NCBI GenBank assembly: GCA_905331475.1
Contig: CAJNYU010002045.1
Span: forward strand, 191,937 to 255,936
Reading direction: 5' to 3'
DNA from: Rotaria socialis
Lineage: Eukaryota > Rotifera > Eurotatoria > Philodinida > Philodinidae
Length of the DNA stretch: 64,000 nucleotides
The notes beneath the pieces are model-generated. The model made no database searches and was not told the origin of the DNA. It saw only the letters and a program-made list of their open reading frames with translations. Position 1 is the stretch's first letter, and each line of letters begins with the position of its first letter. A program made the position numbers and the translations under genes. Positions 30,801 to 43,410 of the stretch are shown one piece after another.

Positions 30801-32741
30801 GGCTATAAATCGACATTTGTGAAACTAAGAAAAATTTAGAAAAGTTTATACTTATGATATACCAGAAGAGCGATGGTTATTTCACTAGATTTTTATTGAG
30901 ATGGATACTTACAATAAGAATCTTCAAAGAAAAACAAATGTATTAATCTCGAGTTATTCAATCTTGCATTGACTAGTGAAGAAAAATCATATTTTTCTAG
31001 CTGAAAATACAATTGGATTGAGACTGTACATTTTCATATTTTCAAACAAATAGATTTCACTATTGCAAGAAATCAGAGTAAATTAGTCATAAAATATCTA
31101 CCACGAGGTTATCAACCGAAATTCTTTTAGATATTTATCAGTCTAAAAAAATTACCTATTTGTAACAATTATAGTAAACTGAATGGCACTCAAATATGTT
31201 TTCGATGAAACAAACATTAATGTACTATAAATGCATCTTAAAAATGAAATATAACAAACACAGCATATAGAAAATGAATTCGAAAGGCCGAAACATAGAA
31301 AGAAAACCAATAAAAATGTGTAAGATTTGCATTAAAAATGTAATCACGAATGTACATTAGTCTAGCAAATATGAAATTAGCACTAAAACATGAATTCTTC
31401 ATGATGCTTTCTATTGTTGATAAAAATATCTTCTAGAATTATGAGAGTATCATATGAATGAATAGCCTTTGTTTGAACTCATATTGACCTTGTAATAACA
31501 GATATTAGTATGACTAGAAAAATTTGAAATTTACTTGTTTGTATGTACGTTTAGAGTTGCATTCGAATAGGTTTCTCTATAATTTTGACTCGGTTTTATA
31601 TGCAATATTCTGAAAGCATTCTATTTCTATTCATTACTCTAATCAGCAAAGAAACCAATCGTCTAGCATTTTCTATACGTTACATAAGCCATAAATCGAA
31701 CAACTGTACTAACATAATCGATTTTCTTATTCTAGCAAATTTTCTTATATATATGCTGAATGTACAGCTTGCTTAAAGACACAAAATCCTAGAAAGAATC
31801 TCTAGTGTACCCAGTGGTGTAGCCAGGGGGATAGTCATTGGGCAATTTCCCAATAACTCAGAAGTTATTGCCCAGTGATTTTTTGAACTGCTACTAATTG
31901 CCCAATACTGAAAAATCCTGATACACATATATGTTCGAAGATACATGGTGTTATTGTAAAACAATGTCTTTTATCATGATCTAATTAATAGTGACGATTT
32001 TTTCTTCACTATACATCGGTTTTACAATGGCAATACATCGAAAACAAATTGTAGTCCAATTGGTTTTAAATTGCCCATTAGCACCCACCCCACAAAATCA
32101 GTTAGCTGGGAAACAGCCCATGACTCAAAAATGTCTGACTACGCCACTGAGTGTACCTATAAAAATAACGAGCTTCTATCATAAATTTTAATCTAAATAA
32201 AATATAATTCAATGATTATTATTATTATTATTATTATTATATAGGTAGTGGGATTATTGCCAGTCCTGATAATGAAATAGCACAATTAATAAAATATCTT
32301 AAAGAGAATGTCAATCGACTACAACTATTGTGCCAAAAATTTACCAACGACGGTAAAAGAAAAGTTGTGAAAATCTGATACTAAAATATATATGGATTTA
32401 TTTTCATAGGTAATACTGAAAAACTTCGTCAAGTTCAATTAGCTTATCAACAAATAATGCAGTTTATTAATAACCCAACATATGAAACTTTACCAAATGC
32501 CAAGCGTCTGCGTGATGTACTAGAGCAAATAGCTGTAACTATTTCTTTATTTTTTCTTACCTTTCGGAAAGAATCATGAAGAAGAAAATATTTAGAATCG
32601 CTTGCAACAAGCAAGTATTTTATCTGTATCTGCAACATCTGCAGCTTCAGCAACATTACCAACAACAATAAAAGCAGCAGCAGCAGCAGCTACCGGAACA
32701 GCAGCAACGACAACGACAACAACGACAACAGCAACAACAGC

Positions 32742-32775
<34 letters not shown>

Positions 32776-35489
32776 GTAGTAGCGCCAGCAGCAACAAATT
32801 CTCAAACGAATGTATTTAATCATTGTTTACAAGCAACTAAAGAATTTCTTTCACGTGATCAAAAAGATCGAATTAATCTAACAAAACGATATCTTGAACC
32901 ATTAAGTGATGTTATTAATGGTGTACCACATAAGTAAATCATTTCATTTTTATTTTTATTAGAATAATTTTATTGTTTAAATAGAATGATGCGTCTTGAT
33001 GGTGATAAACCTTCAACAATAAAAATTCGTTCACGTAATCAATTATCATTATTATCGAATCTAAATGATGAAATAAATCAATTGCCAGATGATATTTACT
33101 CAATTGAACGTGTATCACTGGCGTGTACAAGAAAGTTTTCAAATGATGATGATGATGATGATGAATACTTGAGTAAAAATGGTATTGTTCTACGATGTAA
33201 ATTACTGGAAAAGCCAAATCCTCTTATTCCAACACTTCGTTTACATGTAACAACATTTTATCCAGAGCAACCACCAGAAGTTTTATCATTAACTAAAACT
33301 ATGCCACCAAAATTAGAATTTGCAGGTAAAAGAAGCATCTTTTATAAATTCAAAAAGTAAAAATAAGAGAAAGCTCATCCATTTCAGTATCAAAATCTAT
33401 GACATAGAATTTAAATGTCATAGGAGCGATGATAGACATTTATGTTTGTCAAGAATAATTTTTTGAGATTGTTACTTCTGATCCATGATATCAGAAATAA
33501 GTGGTTTTCGGTAATGGATAATAACAAATAGATGTTACTGTTTTTCTTTGCATGACAACATGAAGAAGTCAATAAATCGGAAAGAATCAGAAAGCAAAAC
33601 ATTTTTAATTTCAAATATAATTAGTTGTATAATATTACAATGTTCTAGAGATTTATCTTTGAAATTTAACAATCATTTATAACCAGAAATCTACACAGCA
33701 AAAAAACGAATTCGTTTTTCGAGACTATGAAAAATAAGGTGTTCAAGTACGAACTAAAGACTATAGTTAGATCGTTTATGTTTTAAAACGATATGACTTA
33801 TAAATTATATCAACTAAACCCTTCCCCATATTAGAAGCCCCTTCCAGAAGTATTAACATGCACGATATGTTAGAAGCTCCCTCATTTTAAAAGTTTTCCG
33901 AAAAATTTGTTTTTTAATTTTCATCATAAAATTTGTAACAGTTAAGATCTTAATGTAATGATGTGCTTTATTTTCTTATTTATTACCCAAAAATCTTACC
34001 TTCTCCTCGAAAGTCGTTGGTGCGGCTCTTAAAAATCCTGAAAATATCAAAGGACTTTGGAAATTTTTTCATCTAATAATAATAATAATGATTTAACAGG
34101 TGCATATCACATTATAGGTTAGATTTTATAAAAAGAAACAGAAATTAGTTCTTTTAAATTTTTTGTTTTATTCTATTTTATATCGAGATTCTATTGTACT
34201 ACTTTTTATTACTGAGATATACCCTGAGATAGTTACAGCAATCAATAACTTTACATAAAACACAATAAGAACCGAAGCCTTGTACACACTAGACGAAAAT
34301 TACTTGAATTACGCAACGTGAGTAGAGCACTAACATTTACGTCATCTCGAGAATATAATTTAAGTCTTAATGCATCTATCACGTTACTTAACTCATGTTG
34401 AATTAATTCCTTCTCGTTGTGTATTGTGTGCCACACCAAAGAGAAGAAAGAGAGACATTTATAATGAATAGAAATTAATTATAAGCACCTCTATAAAATA
34501 TGAAGGACGATAAACAAATGTGCTTCGTTTTTATTTATGTTCATATTATTGTTTCCATGTAAAATTTTCTATTTTTGCTAAAACTTCGATCTCTATTTCA
34601 GTAATGAAGCTATATACAAAAATATCGGCATAAAATGAAATAAAAAGAAATTTTTGCTTCTTGTATTAAATTTGAACAATAATGTTGCCGACTGCTATAA
34701 ATTAAAATCATTATTATTATTATTTTTAAAGTTATTTTCCCTACACACACAGCTTTTCATCTAAAACTATTGAAAAATTTTAGGACATAATAGAAGCCCC
34801 CTTCAAAAACTTTGGATGATGGACCATTTAGAAGCTCCTGGGGGCTTCTATTATGGGGGGAGGGGCTTAGAACATCTTTCAAGAGAGATTATCTGAAAAG
34901 ATATTAATCATTAAGTCAATTCGTAAAAAATAAAACAAGTATTGAATAATTGTTTTAAATTTGATACAACTATTCATATTTCAACAGTAAGACCAACTTA
35001 AATTTTTCTATTGTAAAGTCAAGATCATTTGGAAAGAAAGTAGAAAAATAAAAATCAACTATAGTTGATCCATTATACTTCTACTTATATGATTGATATG
35101 ACTTGACATGATGAATACACTGTAAATAACATATTTACTAATTTGTTTTCACTACTATTCAAATGTATTTTAAGTGAAAATTTTTGGTATTGTGGAAACT
35201 TGATACGAAGAAAGAGAAATCTCTTAGCTAATTGTACTTAGATATTTTTACCAAAGAGTCATTTGATGAATTATTTTGTATAATATGATGTATATTTTAG
35301 ATGGACATCCGTTTTTTGACCAAATATCATCGATATTTGTTTCTCGTCTTTTTAAATTAAACCCAAAACATACCGTAACCGATATTCTTAATATTTGGGT
35401 AAATTGTTTTTGTTCTTATAAATATGTTTTTATCAAACTTTATTATTCGTTTCGTTTATTAGCGTCAATCTGTTCAAGCAGCTATGTGA
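25889..35489 (+). CDS. MED15: Mediator complex subunit 15 (MED15/ARC105)
   Basis: Tail-module Mediator subunit that contacts transcriptional activators in the nucleus. The start (MMMNTAVHPQ) lies 2 nt after a strong acceptor (ttcttctctatcag), 245 nt past the TUT stop. The first exons give a KIX-like helical region, LQKLASRCPQEISTRIENEA joined to SQYLKNVHTYLQHFQ (26041-26216). A 1.2 kb intron leads to a polyQ exon from 27447. The middle is low-complexity Ser/Thr/Asn/Gln/Pro (28000-30135). The C-terminal half is more diagnostic: GIIASPDNEIAQLIKYLKEN (about 32250), a Thr-rich tract, then CLQATKEFLSRDQKDRINLT and a conserved end. That end runs through LPDDIYSIERVSLACTRKF, an Asp run (about 33140-33163), RLHVTTFYPEQPPE, DGHPFFDQISSIFVSRLF (about 35300) and WRQSVQAAM-stop, as in animal MED15. 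Introns at 30135-32244 and 33325-35299 carry three transposable elements. As assembled, the frame is broken in the polyQ exon by a duplicated block after the N at 27592; see that entry. Confidence 0.88.
27470..27591 (+). repeat. CAG/CAA polyglutamine tract in MED15
   Basis: Mixed CAG and CAA codons with interspersed ctg/ttg Leu codons (QQLQQLQQLQQ pattern), then a nearly pure run. It reads as Gln in the frame set by the upstream exon. It ends abruptly at the ambiguous base 27592. Confidence 0.9.
27592..27592. other. Single ambiguous base (N), probable assembly junction
   Basis: One N between a CAA/CAG run and a block that repeats sequence from 32595 onward. The downstream block does not continue the Gln frame, which fits a join made by the assembler rather than natural sequence. 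Confidence 0.9.
27593..27772 (+). repeat. Near-identical copy of MED15 exon segment 32595-32775
   Basis: About 180 bp beginning gaatcgcttgcaacaagc match 32595 onward essentially base for base, with one visible difference (t at 27691 against c at 32693). The match covers the cagcagcag and caacgacaa stretches until both copies dissolve into CAA repeats. At 32595 the segment sits naturally: an intron ends in tttag and the exon reads NRLQQASILSVSATSAASAT. Here it follows an N and shifts the frame. Confidence 0.9.
27773..27824 (+). repeat. CAA trinucleotide run
   Basis: Almost pure CAA repeat with one CAG, continuing the repetitive end of the duplicated block. It is followed by unique sequence reading HSINSNIRFINAST, the true downstream part of the MED15 exon, in a different phase from the Gln run before the N. 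Confidence 0.85.
29080..29105. repeat. CA dinucleotide microsatellite
   Basis: About 13 CA units in a MED15 intron. Confidence 0.95.
30453..30753. mobile_element. Palindromic MITE (about 300 bp) in MED15 intron
   Basis: The outer ends are inverted: cccaggtcgaacaatc at 30453 and, reading inward from 30753, cccaggtcgaaaaatc. Inside lies a 64-bp arm (30537-30600) whose reverse complement is at 30609-30672 with one visible mismatch and only 8 nt between, so the centre would form a very stable hairpin. The word agatctt and its relatives recur throughout. There is no coding capacity. A target duplication is unclear (aa on both sides at most). It is a non-autonomous DNA-transposon remnant, family unknown. 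Confidence 0.85.
31812..32149. mobile_element. hAT-type MITE with perfect 8-bp target duplication
   Basis: 338 bp bounded by cagtggtgtagccag and, at the right end, ctgactacgccactg, whose reverse complement is cagtggcgtagtcag. It is flanked on both sides by agtgtacc (31804-31811 and 32150-32157). An 8-bp duplication plus CAGTGGCGTA-like ends is characteristic of hAT elements. No transposase ORF is present, so the element is non-autonomous. It lies in the same MED15 intron as the palindromic element. Confidence 0.92.
32214..32242. repeat. ATT microsatellite before a MED15 exon
   Basis: About nine ATT units immediately followed by atatag, the acceptor of the exon starting near 32245. The repeat therefore occupies the polypyrimidine-tract position of this intron. 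Confidence 0.9.
33814..34870. mobile_element. 1.06-kb non-autonomous DNA transposon with C/G-rich ends
   Basis: The left end ctaaacccttccccatatta and the reverse complement of the right end, ctaagcccctccccccataa, are similar over about 30 nt and continue with agaagccccc. Degenerate subterminal copies of agaagcYcc occur in both ends (about 33832, 33873, 34791, 34829). The interior is AT-rich, without a transposase-like ORF. C/G homopolymer runs stand out against the surrounding DNA. No target duplication is clear. It occupies about half of the last long MED15 intron. Confidence 0.75.
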
Positions 35490-36155
35490 AAAATGAACGA
35501 TAAGTACATTCTGTTAGTTTGTACTATTAAGTCTATACTTCATTGCTATATCTCAAATAAAGGCTCAATAGGAAAACAAAAACAAAACGTTTAAAGCCTA
35601 ACTGTGAGAATACTTTGTCGCTTTTATCACTAGTTGTCTACCCTTGATATTTTTTTTTGTTCCTTCGTTAATTTTTTCTTTTCTTTCATTATGATCCTTT
35701 CTATTCAATATGTACGTGTGTGTGTGTGTGTGTGTGACAGTGATGATTGATTGTCCATGGTAGACAAAAACGTTGTGATCATCCTTCCTGGTTTTTTGTC
35801 TTCTACGCCTGTCTTTCAAAAAAAACAGCACGCAAACGGTTCGGATGTTTGATACAAACATATACTTATACATATACATATGTATATGAAAATCCACCCA
35901 TTCAGTTTTTCTTATTATTTATCTACATTATTCTCGAAAGAATCTCTACACGTTAACCATCATATAAATACACATAATTATCATTGATTTATATTTTATT
36001 TCTTTCTCATTTTGTTGTGCTAATGTTTTATTAAAATATATTCACGTGTGTGACAAACGAGAAAGATTGAAATAAACATGAAAAAAGAAAGCATTTAAAA
36101 CTAATTATCACGAATTTTAATAAAATGAAGATTTACCTAAATAATATTAGAAATT
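35490..36155. other. Convergent intergenic region with GT microsatellite
   Basis: Between the 3' ends of MED15 (+) and the MIT-domain gene (-). It contains a GT run at 35714-35736 and tacata repeats near 35860-35887. No exon was recognised. Confidence 0.6.
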
Positions 36156-36683
36156 TTACGATAAATTTATTGATTCAAATTGATCGATAGGTAGACTGTC
36201 GGCTGATGACTGATTAGTAGCCGATGATGAAATCGGATCAAGTTTTGTTTTAAGTATATCAATACGATCCATAATAGCTGCACATTTTTCACGTAAATAA
36301 ATACGAGATTGTTCAGTACCATTGGCGAACATCAATTCTTCGAGAAGAAAATCAACACAGATCCGATAAAGATGAAGTGCTAATGAATAATTTTCCTGTT
36401 CGTCACATGTTTGAGCTAAATTAATTTTATTTCTCGAAAACAAAAATCAGAAGTTAAAACTTGTTTTTTAATTACCTTCGATAAGTATTTCATGTGCAGC
36501 TGTTATACGAATAAATTCATCATCATTTTGTTCTTCAATGTGATTCTGAGATTCATTCTCTTTAGAATCCTTATTCAGAACAAGTTTGTCTTCACTATTG
36601 ACAATAGATGATTTTATTGAATTTATTCCGTTTGATATATTTGCTTTTAAATCTTTTGAATTGTCCTGTTCATTATTATTCAT
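36156..36683 (-). CDS. Small MIT-domain protein
   Basis: Two exons (36683-36476 and 36415-36156) with a 60-nt intron encode about 155 aa. The N-terminal 50 residues are polar and Asn/Glu/Lys-rich (MNNNEQDNSKDLKAN). The middle reads ITAAHEILIEAQTCDEQENY then SLALHLYRICVDFLLEELMF and REKCAAIMDRIDILKTKL. This is the three-helix pattern of an MIT domain, the module by which ESCRT-III regulators and microtubule-severing AAA proteins bind MIM helices. No AAA, kinase or other domain follows; the tail is Ser-rich and ends ESINLS. The ATG sits 1 nt after an acceptor-like atatttcag. The exact orthologue is not recognised; a stand-alone MIT adaptor is the cautious reading. Confidence 0.65.
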
Positions 36684-38363
36684 TCTGAAATATTGTAAAA
36701 TAGTATAGAAATCATACATATCCAAGCTAAAACAATAAACCGAAACAAATATATGTTTTTTTTCCTTACAGAAACAATTTTCTCATGTTCGACTACTGTT
36801 GTCTGTAGTAATCGACTCATTTATAGAAGGTCGTTATCCAAGAAAATAAGCAGCGGTTGTGTTCTTTTCCTTTTCCTTTTCCTTTTTATCTTTTCTTTCG
36901 TCTGCAGATATGAATCAATTTCTATACCAAGTAACATCAGCGAAAACAATTGGATACTGAGAAAATATTCATGATCGAATTGTATGGAATTTCAAGTATT
37001 TAGATGAAATGAAGAGTTTGAAAAGATCTTCAATAAGAATCTACGTTACTACTAGTAAAGAAAATCACAGGATTGACTTCTGTCTTTGTTTTTATAACAA
37101 CAACAACAACAACTGATATAGTAAACTGTAAACATCGTTTGTAATGGCTGTTCCTGATATCAATTCAACTTATTTGAAAATTCGAAACACGAGCAACTTC
37201 TGAAATAATTATTAACATTAGATTTTTCTTTTCCGTTTGTTTATGTGATGAAATATGTATTCGAATCGATAAACAAGCCGAATGTCGATGGATCGAATCC
37301 CATCAAAGGAACAACTGATGATTTGAATGTACAGATATATCATATAAATGATCGATTTAATTAATCATCTTATGCTACCTTGTCTGATGTTCCTACTTTG
37401 CTTATTACAACGAATTCTTTCGTATACACAGAAAATATACCTTTCTTGCAAAAAATAAAATGAAACAAAATCACCAAAACTCTTTTTTCAATAGATGTTG
37501 TGGGTATGTCAGTGAATGAGACTGAAGGCAAACGGCCTCTACTCAAACGAAACATTTGATATCAGTTGTGATTATTTTATTAGATACATAAAGAACTGAG
37601 TGTCATAAATGTATTTAATTATTTCCTTGTTTATGGATCATCAATTAAACATTTTCCAATCATCATTTTATACACACAGAATACTTTTTTAATATAAACC
37701 TGGTAGAAAAACGAAGCCTGTTGTGGCATACCAATATGTTTATTTCTATTCTAACGACAGAATTATGGTTCATAAATAGAATGCTACAGATTTCTTTGTC
37801 TAGTCTCATCGACTAGATCGACTTTTGAGAACTAATAGGATATGTAAATTACTTGATTATGAAACTGTAATGAAAGCCTTCAATACACGAATATACTAAG
37901 ATCATGGAATAGTTAGATATTTTCATTGAACTTTAACATATAAAAATAGCTTAAAAGTTTTTGGTTAGAATCAACAATAATTTATTAGCAGAAAAATGAA
38001 ATGAATTCAGATGTATTTACTATACTATCAATGATCAAATATAAGAATATATTCTAATCGTTTTGATAATGACGAATAAGAATATTTTTTTAGCAAATTT
38101 TTTATATTTTTTTTTGACTTCTGTCTACATATCAATGAAGTTCTATCTTTTCAAGATAAATAACAAGCAAATATGTCAATGTCTAATGAATAGATTCTAC
38201 TTAAAACACTAGTTTGATATCAGATAACTCGCATTTAAAAAAAGAGTCAATAAAATTTTCTTTATCATCGTTCATATATTGTCGATAATATTTTTTTAGC
38301 AAATTTTATTTCTATCTATTAGTTTTGATTAATATTTATTTATATTAAAACGAATTAGTTGAA
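36684..38363. other. Intergenic, no gene seen
   Basis: About 1.7 kb between two minus-strand genes. It contains a ttttcc run near 36865-36890 and a short CAA run at about 37097-37111. Short ORFs on both strands lack domain features or splice support. Confidence 0.5.
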
Positions 38364-39624
38364 TCAGCATTTTTTAATTTTGCCGAACAGTTCACATGTA
38401 AGTGGACTATCTAGTAGTCCTTTCGTTGTAAAAATAATTTCTCGTCCTTTTCTTACACTTAAATCATCTCCGTATTGATTAATAATTGTGTCAAGAAATT
38501 CTTTTATTTTATCTTGATGACCCGATGCTTCTAATTGTTTAGCTTGTCGATAAATTTCTCCAACTCCATATTTTGCTGCATCATTCATATATTGCTCATC
38601 AACATTCCATATATTTGGAATAGTCTCTAAAACTTTTCTCCATTTATCTAATAATTTCTTATCAGTATTCTCACGAAATGCATCTTCTTTTGAACAACCA
38701 GGTTTTGTTTGCATGTCTTTTAATTGACATACGTATTTTCTTGACATATGCGTAAGATAAGATTGAGTATGTTTAATAAAATGCTTCAATTGACGAATAC
38801 CAAAATATTCCGGTTTTATATAAATTCGTCCGCCACTATATTTACTATCATTGCGAATTGCTGGAAGTTCACCAAAAAGTATATGACCGAAGCCACTAGG
38901 CATACCTGATGATGAAAACGAATTCCGAATATTTTTCTTTGGCCTCTTTTATACTTACAAGCTCCAGGAATATCTATTCCATAGGCAGGGTAATTACGTG
39001 CACGATCGTCTTTCGAACCACGCTCTTGATGATAATGTGAACTTTCATCACCACGAACATAAATAAATGTATCAGATTCAATAAGATCAGATTGATTATT
39101 TGATTTTTTTGATTTTTTGAATAATCCATTCAGAGCTTGTGCGCCCATATGTTTAAGACGTTTAAAATAACCTACATGTTTTGATCCATCACCTGATTTT
39201 TGTTCACTTTTTGATTTCATAAATCGATTAAATATTTGATTTGTTGAATCAAAAATAACAAACATGCCTAAACAAACGATAAAGAACTGTTTGAACTAAA
39301 TATTCAACTTAATCTATCGCATTTACCTTTTCCAAATGAAATAGGTTTATTATTTAATGATGCTTGTTGAATTAAAAAATGGATTAAGTTACACATATTG
39401 TCTGGATTGATCAGTTTATACGAATCAGTTTCGGTTGCTAATTGTCGAAAGAAATTTCGGCCATTATTCGCTTTTTTCGCACCGACATTAAGCTTAGATG
39501 AAACACAACATTCATCTGTTGCTGTACGTTTTATACGACTTCGATAATGACGATGAAACGAAGCATAACATTCAACTATTATTGGTAATAATATGAATAA
39601 ATATATTGTTTTTTGTAGCTGCAT
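38364..39624 (-). CDS. Secreted protein of unknown family
   Basis: Three exons (39624-39327, 39267-38959, 38905-38364) with clean GT..AG introns of 59 and 53 nt give exactly 382 codons plus stop. The N-terminus MQLQKTIYLFILLPIIVECY is a good signal peptide, followed by a basic RHYRSRIKR stretch resembling a propeptide cleavage site. The middle is Lys/Ser/Gly-rich (KHVGYFKRLKHMGAQALNGL). The C-terminal 180 residues look like a folded domain: MPSGFGHILFGELPAI, GGRIYIKPEYFGI and a helical part up to GKIKKC. The G-F-G-H-x-L-F-G then I-K-P-E pattern faintly recalls uncharacterised bacterial proteins, but I cannot name a family. Expected location is secretory or extracellular. The function is unknown. 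Confidence 0.75.
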
Positions 39625-41733
39625 TTTTTATTAGATAAACAAATATGGATATAATAAATTGTCTGGAAATGTAAGAAGATGACTACATCGATATTTATAA
39701 AGAATGAAATATGCGATAAGAAATGCAAGAAATATAATAACCTAAGGTGTGAAATAGAATCCCTTAGATATGCATCATGTTTTTACTAGGCTAATGATAA
39801 ACAGTTGTTTTAATTAGGCTTATTTTTTGTAAACATATATGTACGTATGTTGTAAATGGTTAATGTTACTTTGCTTCTTTTCGATTTTACTTGAATGTTG
39901 CATGTGTTACAGAATCGATATATATATTTCTTCAAATTAGGTATTTATTTGTATAAAAGAATATCATTTTGCGCAGGTAAACGAAAATATATTTATTCAG
40001 TAGAAGAGAATATCTTAATCTCATGGGCAAACTGTGATCAGAAGCCGATAAATAGTAGATGATTGATAAAAGAGAATATTTGAGAGAATCAAAAACAACG
40101 GTGTTTTTATTGATTTATAATAATTACAGTGCGAAATATTATGTCTCAATTAATATTAATATACTTGAAATTTTCGAAAAATTCTATGCGCAATTTACGA
40201 TCTACTGACAGCTGATCGGTGAATCAGACAAAATACGAAAAAGAATTTTGATATGACAGAAACATACAGAAGTTTATTTTCTATAAAACTCAGATGAAAT
40301 ATTTGATTAAACTGCTACAAACGGTATTATTAAATACGAATTCTCTTATTATGTTCACATGCTGGTATTCAATTTTCTCAAATATTTTTCGTTGCCAATT
40401 GTTTGTATTTCAATCCGGAAGCGTATAATAATGTGTATATTTATGTGTATTTATTGTTGATTATCACTTCGGAAAATAATTAAGCAATATTGTAATTAGG
40501 ATGTATCAAATACTAAGCTTCGACAATATTCACAGATTAAGTGTCCGATGAATGCATCTTCTCGTTGTAATACGTATAAAGGAAGATTCAATGATATTAT
40601 GAGTGTACCATTATGAATTATGAATCTGCTTTTTTTTCCTCAAATCCATATAGATAAATATTATTCAAATGAAATCTTGCTCAGAGAAGCATGACAATTA
40701 TTCAATGCTCTATACCATTTATAGCAATTTTGCAACTCACATTGATTAAACGAAATTTGACACGAATGTTGTGAAGTATTGATCAAAACATATGGCCATC
40801 TTTCGAATTATAAATCGTAGTCTATTCTTTATTAACACTATTTATTAGTTGATATTACATTTTTCACTAGAAACGTAGCCAATATTAATAGATTTTACTT
40901 CATACAAAAGCAGTAGCATAAATACTCATGAATATGATTGTGTTGCCTGATACAGTACGAGAAAATGTGTACTGGAAAGAGTTCATAGATGCATACTAAT
41001 TGACTCTGAATACGTTTCGATAACAGTTGTTAATGCTAATAAGGAGTCTATAGTATTTTGGCGAATTTGGAGACCAATACTGTCTCTATTTTAATTAATA
41101 ACAATTTACATGGTTCATTTTCTACCAAACTTTTTTTATAACATCCGATATGATTTTTTCAAATTTTCTCTCACATAATAACGTTATTTCTATCTAGACA
41201 AGAAATGAATCATAAATTAGAGTAGCCGTCTATTTTATTCATTGTAGAATTTCATATTATATAACACCATCTGATGTCAAAAGAGAGATTTCTTTCGAGT
41301 GTCTTGTTCCAAATATAGAAGTGACTATAATACAAATTTTGCTTCGACATCTTGAATAAACATATGATTCTGTGAATACCATTGAATTCGTATTTCTAAT
41401 TATTATTTAGAGAATTCCCGATTAATTCATTTGCATGAGTATGTTCTTCAATTTGTTACGAAATTCGACTCATTGAGTAACATACGTATACGTCTCGAGA
41501 ATTCCGTGATTTTCTCATTTCAAACAGAATTTTAGATCGAAATTATGATAACAAAAAAAAGCAACTATCGAAATAATTGGCAGGATAAAATGATCGAGAA
41601 AAGATGTTGTTGTCATACAATTGAAAAAATTTTGATTAAAATAGATTTTATTGAAAAATTTGAATAAAAATCAGATTAATATCAGAATTGAGAATTTGTC
41701 TTATGTAAATATAAATGTCGTTTACGCTTGCTT
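39625..41733. other. Intergenic, no gene seen
   Basis: Two kilobases of AT-rich DNA with no exon-like reading frames. It holds the promoter of the secreted-protein gene on its left and the 3' flank of the nucleoredoxin gene on its right. Confidence 0.5.

Positions 41734-43410
<1,677 letters not shown>

Noticed and set aside
31585..32191. Small ORFs in the MED15 intron as genes
   Set aside because: They overlap or flank the hAT MITE and have no coding features.
35598..35956. ORFs with HTHTHT or YTYTYT runs
   Set aside because: Translations of GT and TATA microsatellites in intergenic DNA.
37285..37315. Possible tRNA T-arm (ggatcgaatcc)
   Set aside because: The stem would enclose an 8-nt loop, and no matching acceptor, D or anticodon arms could be found around it.
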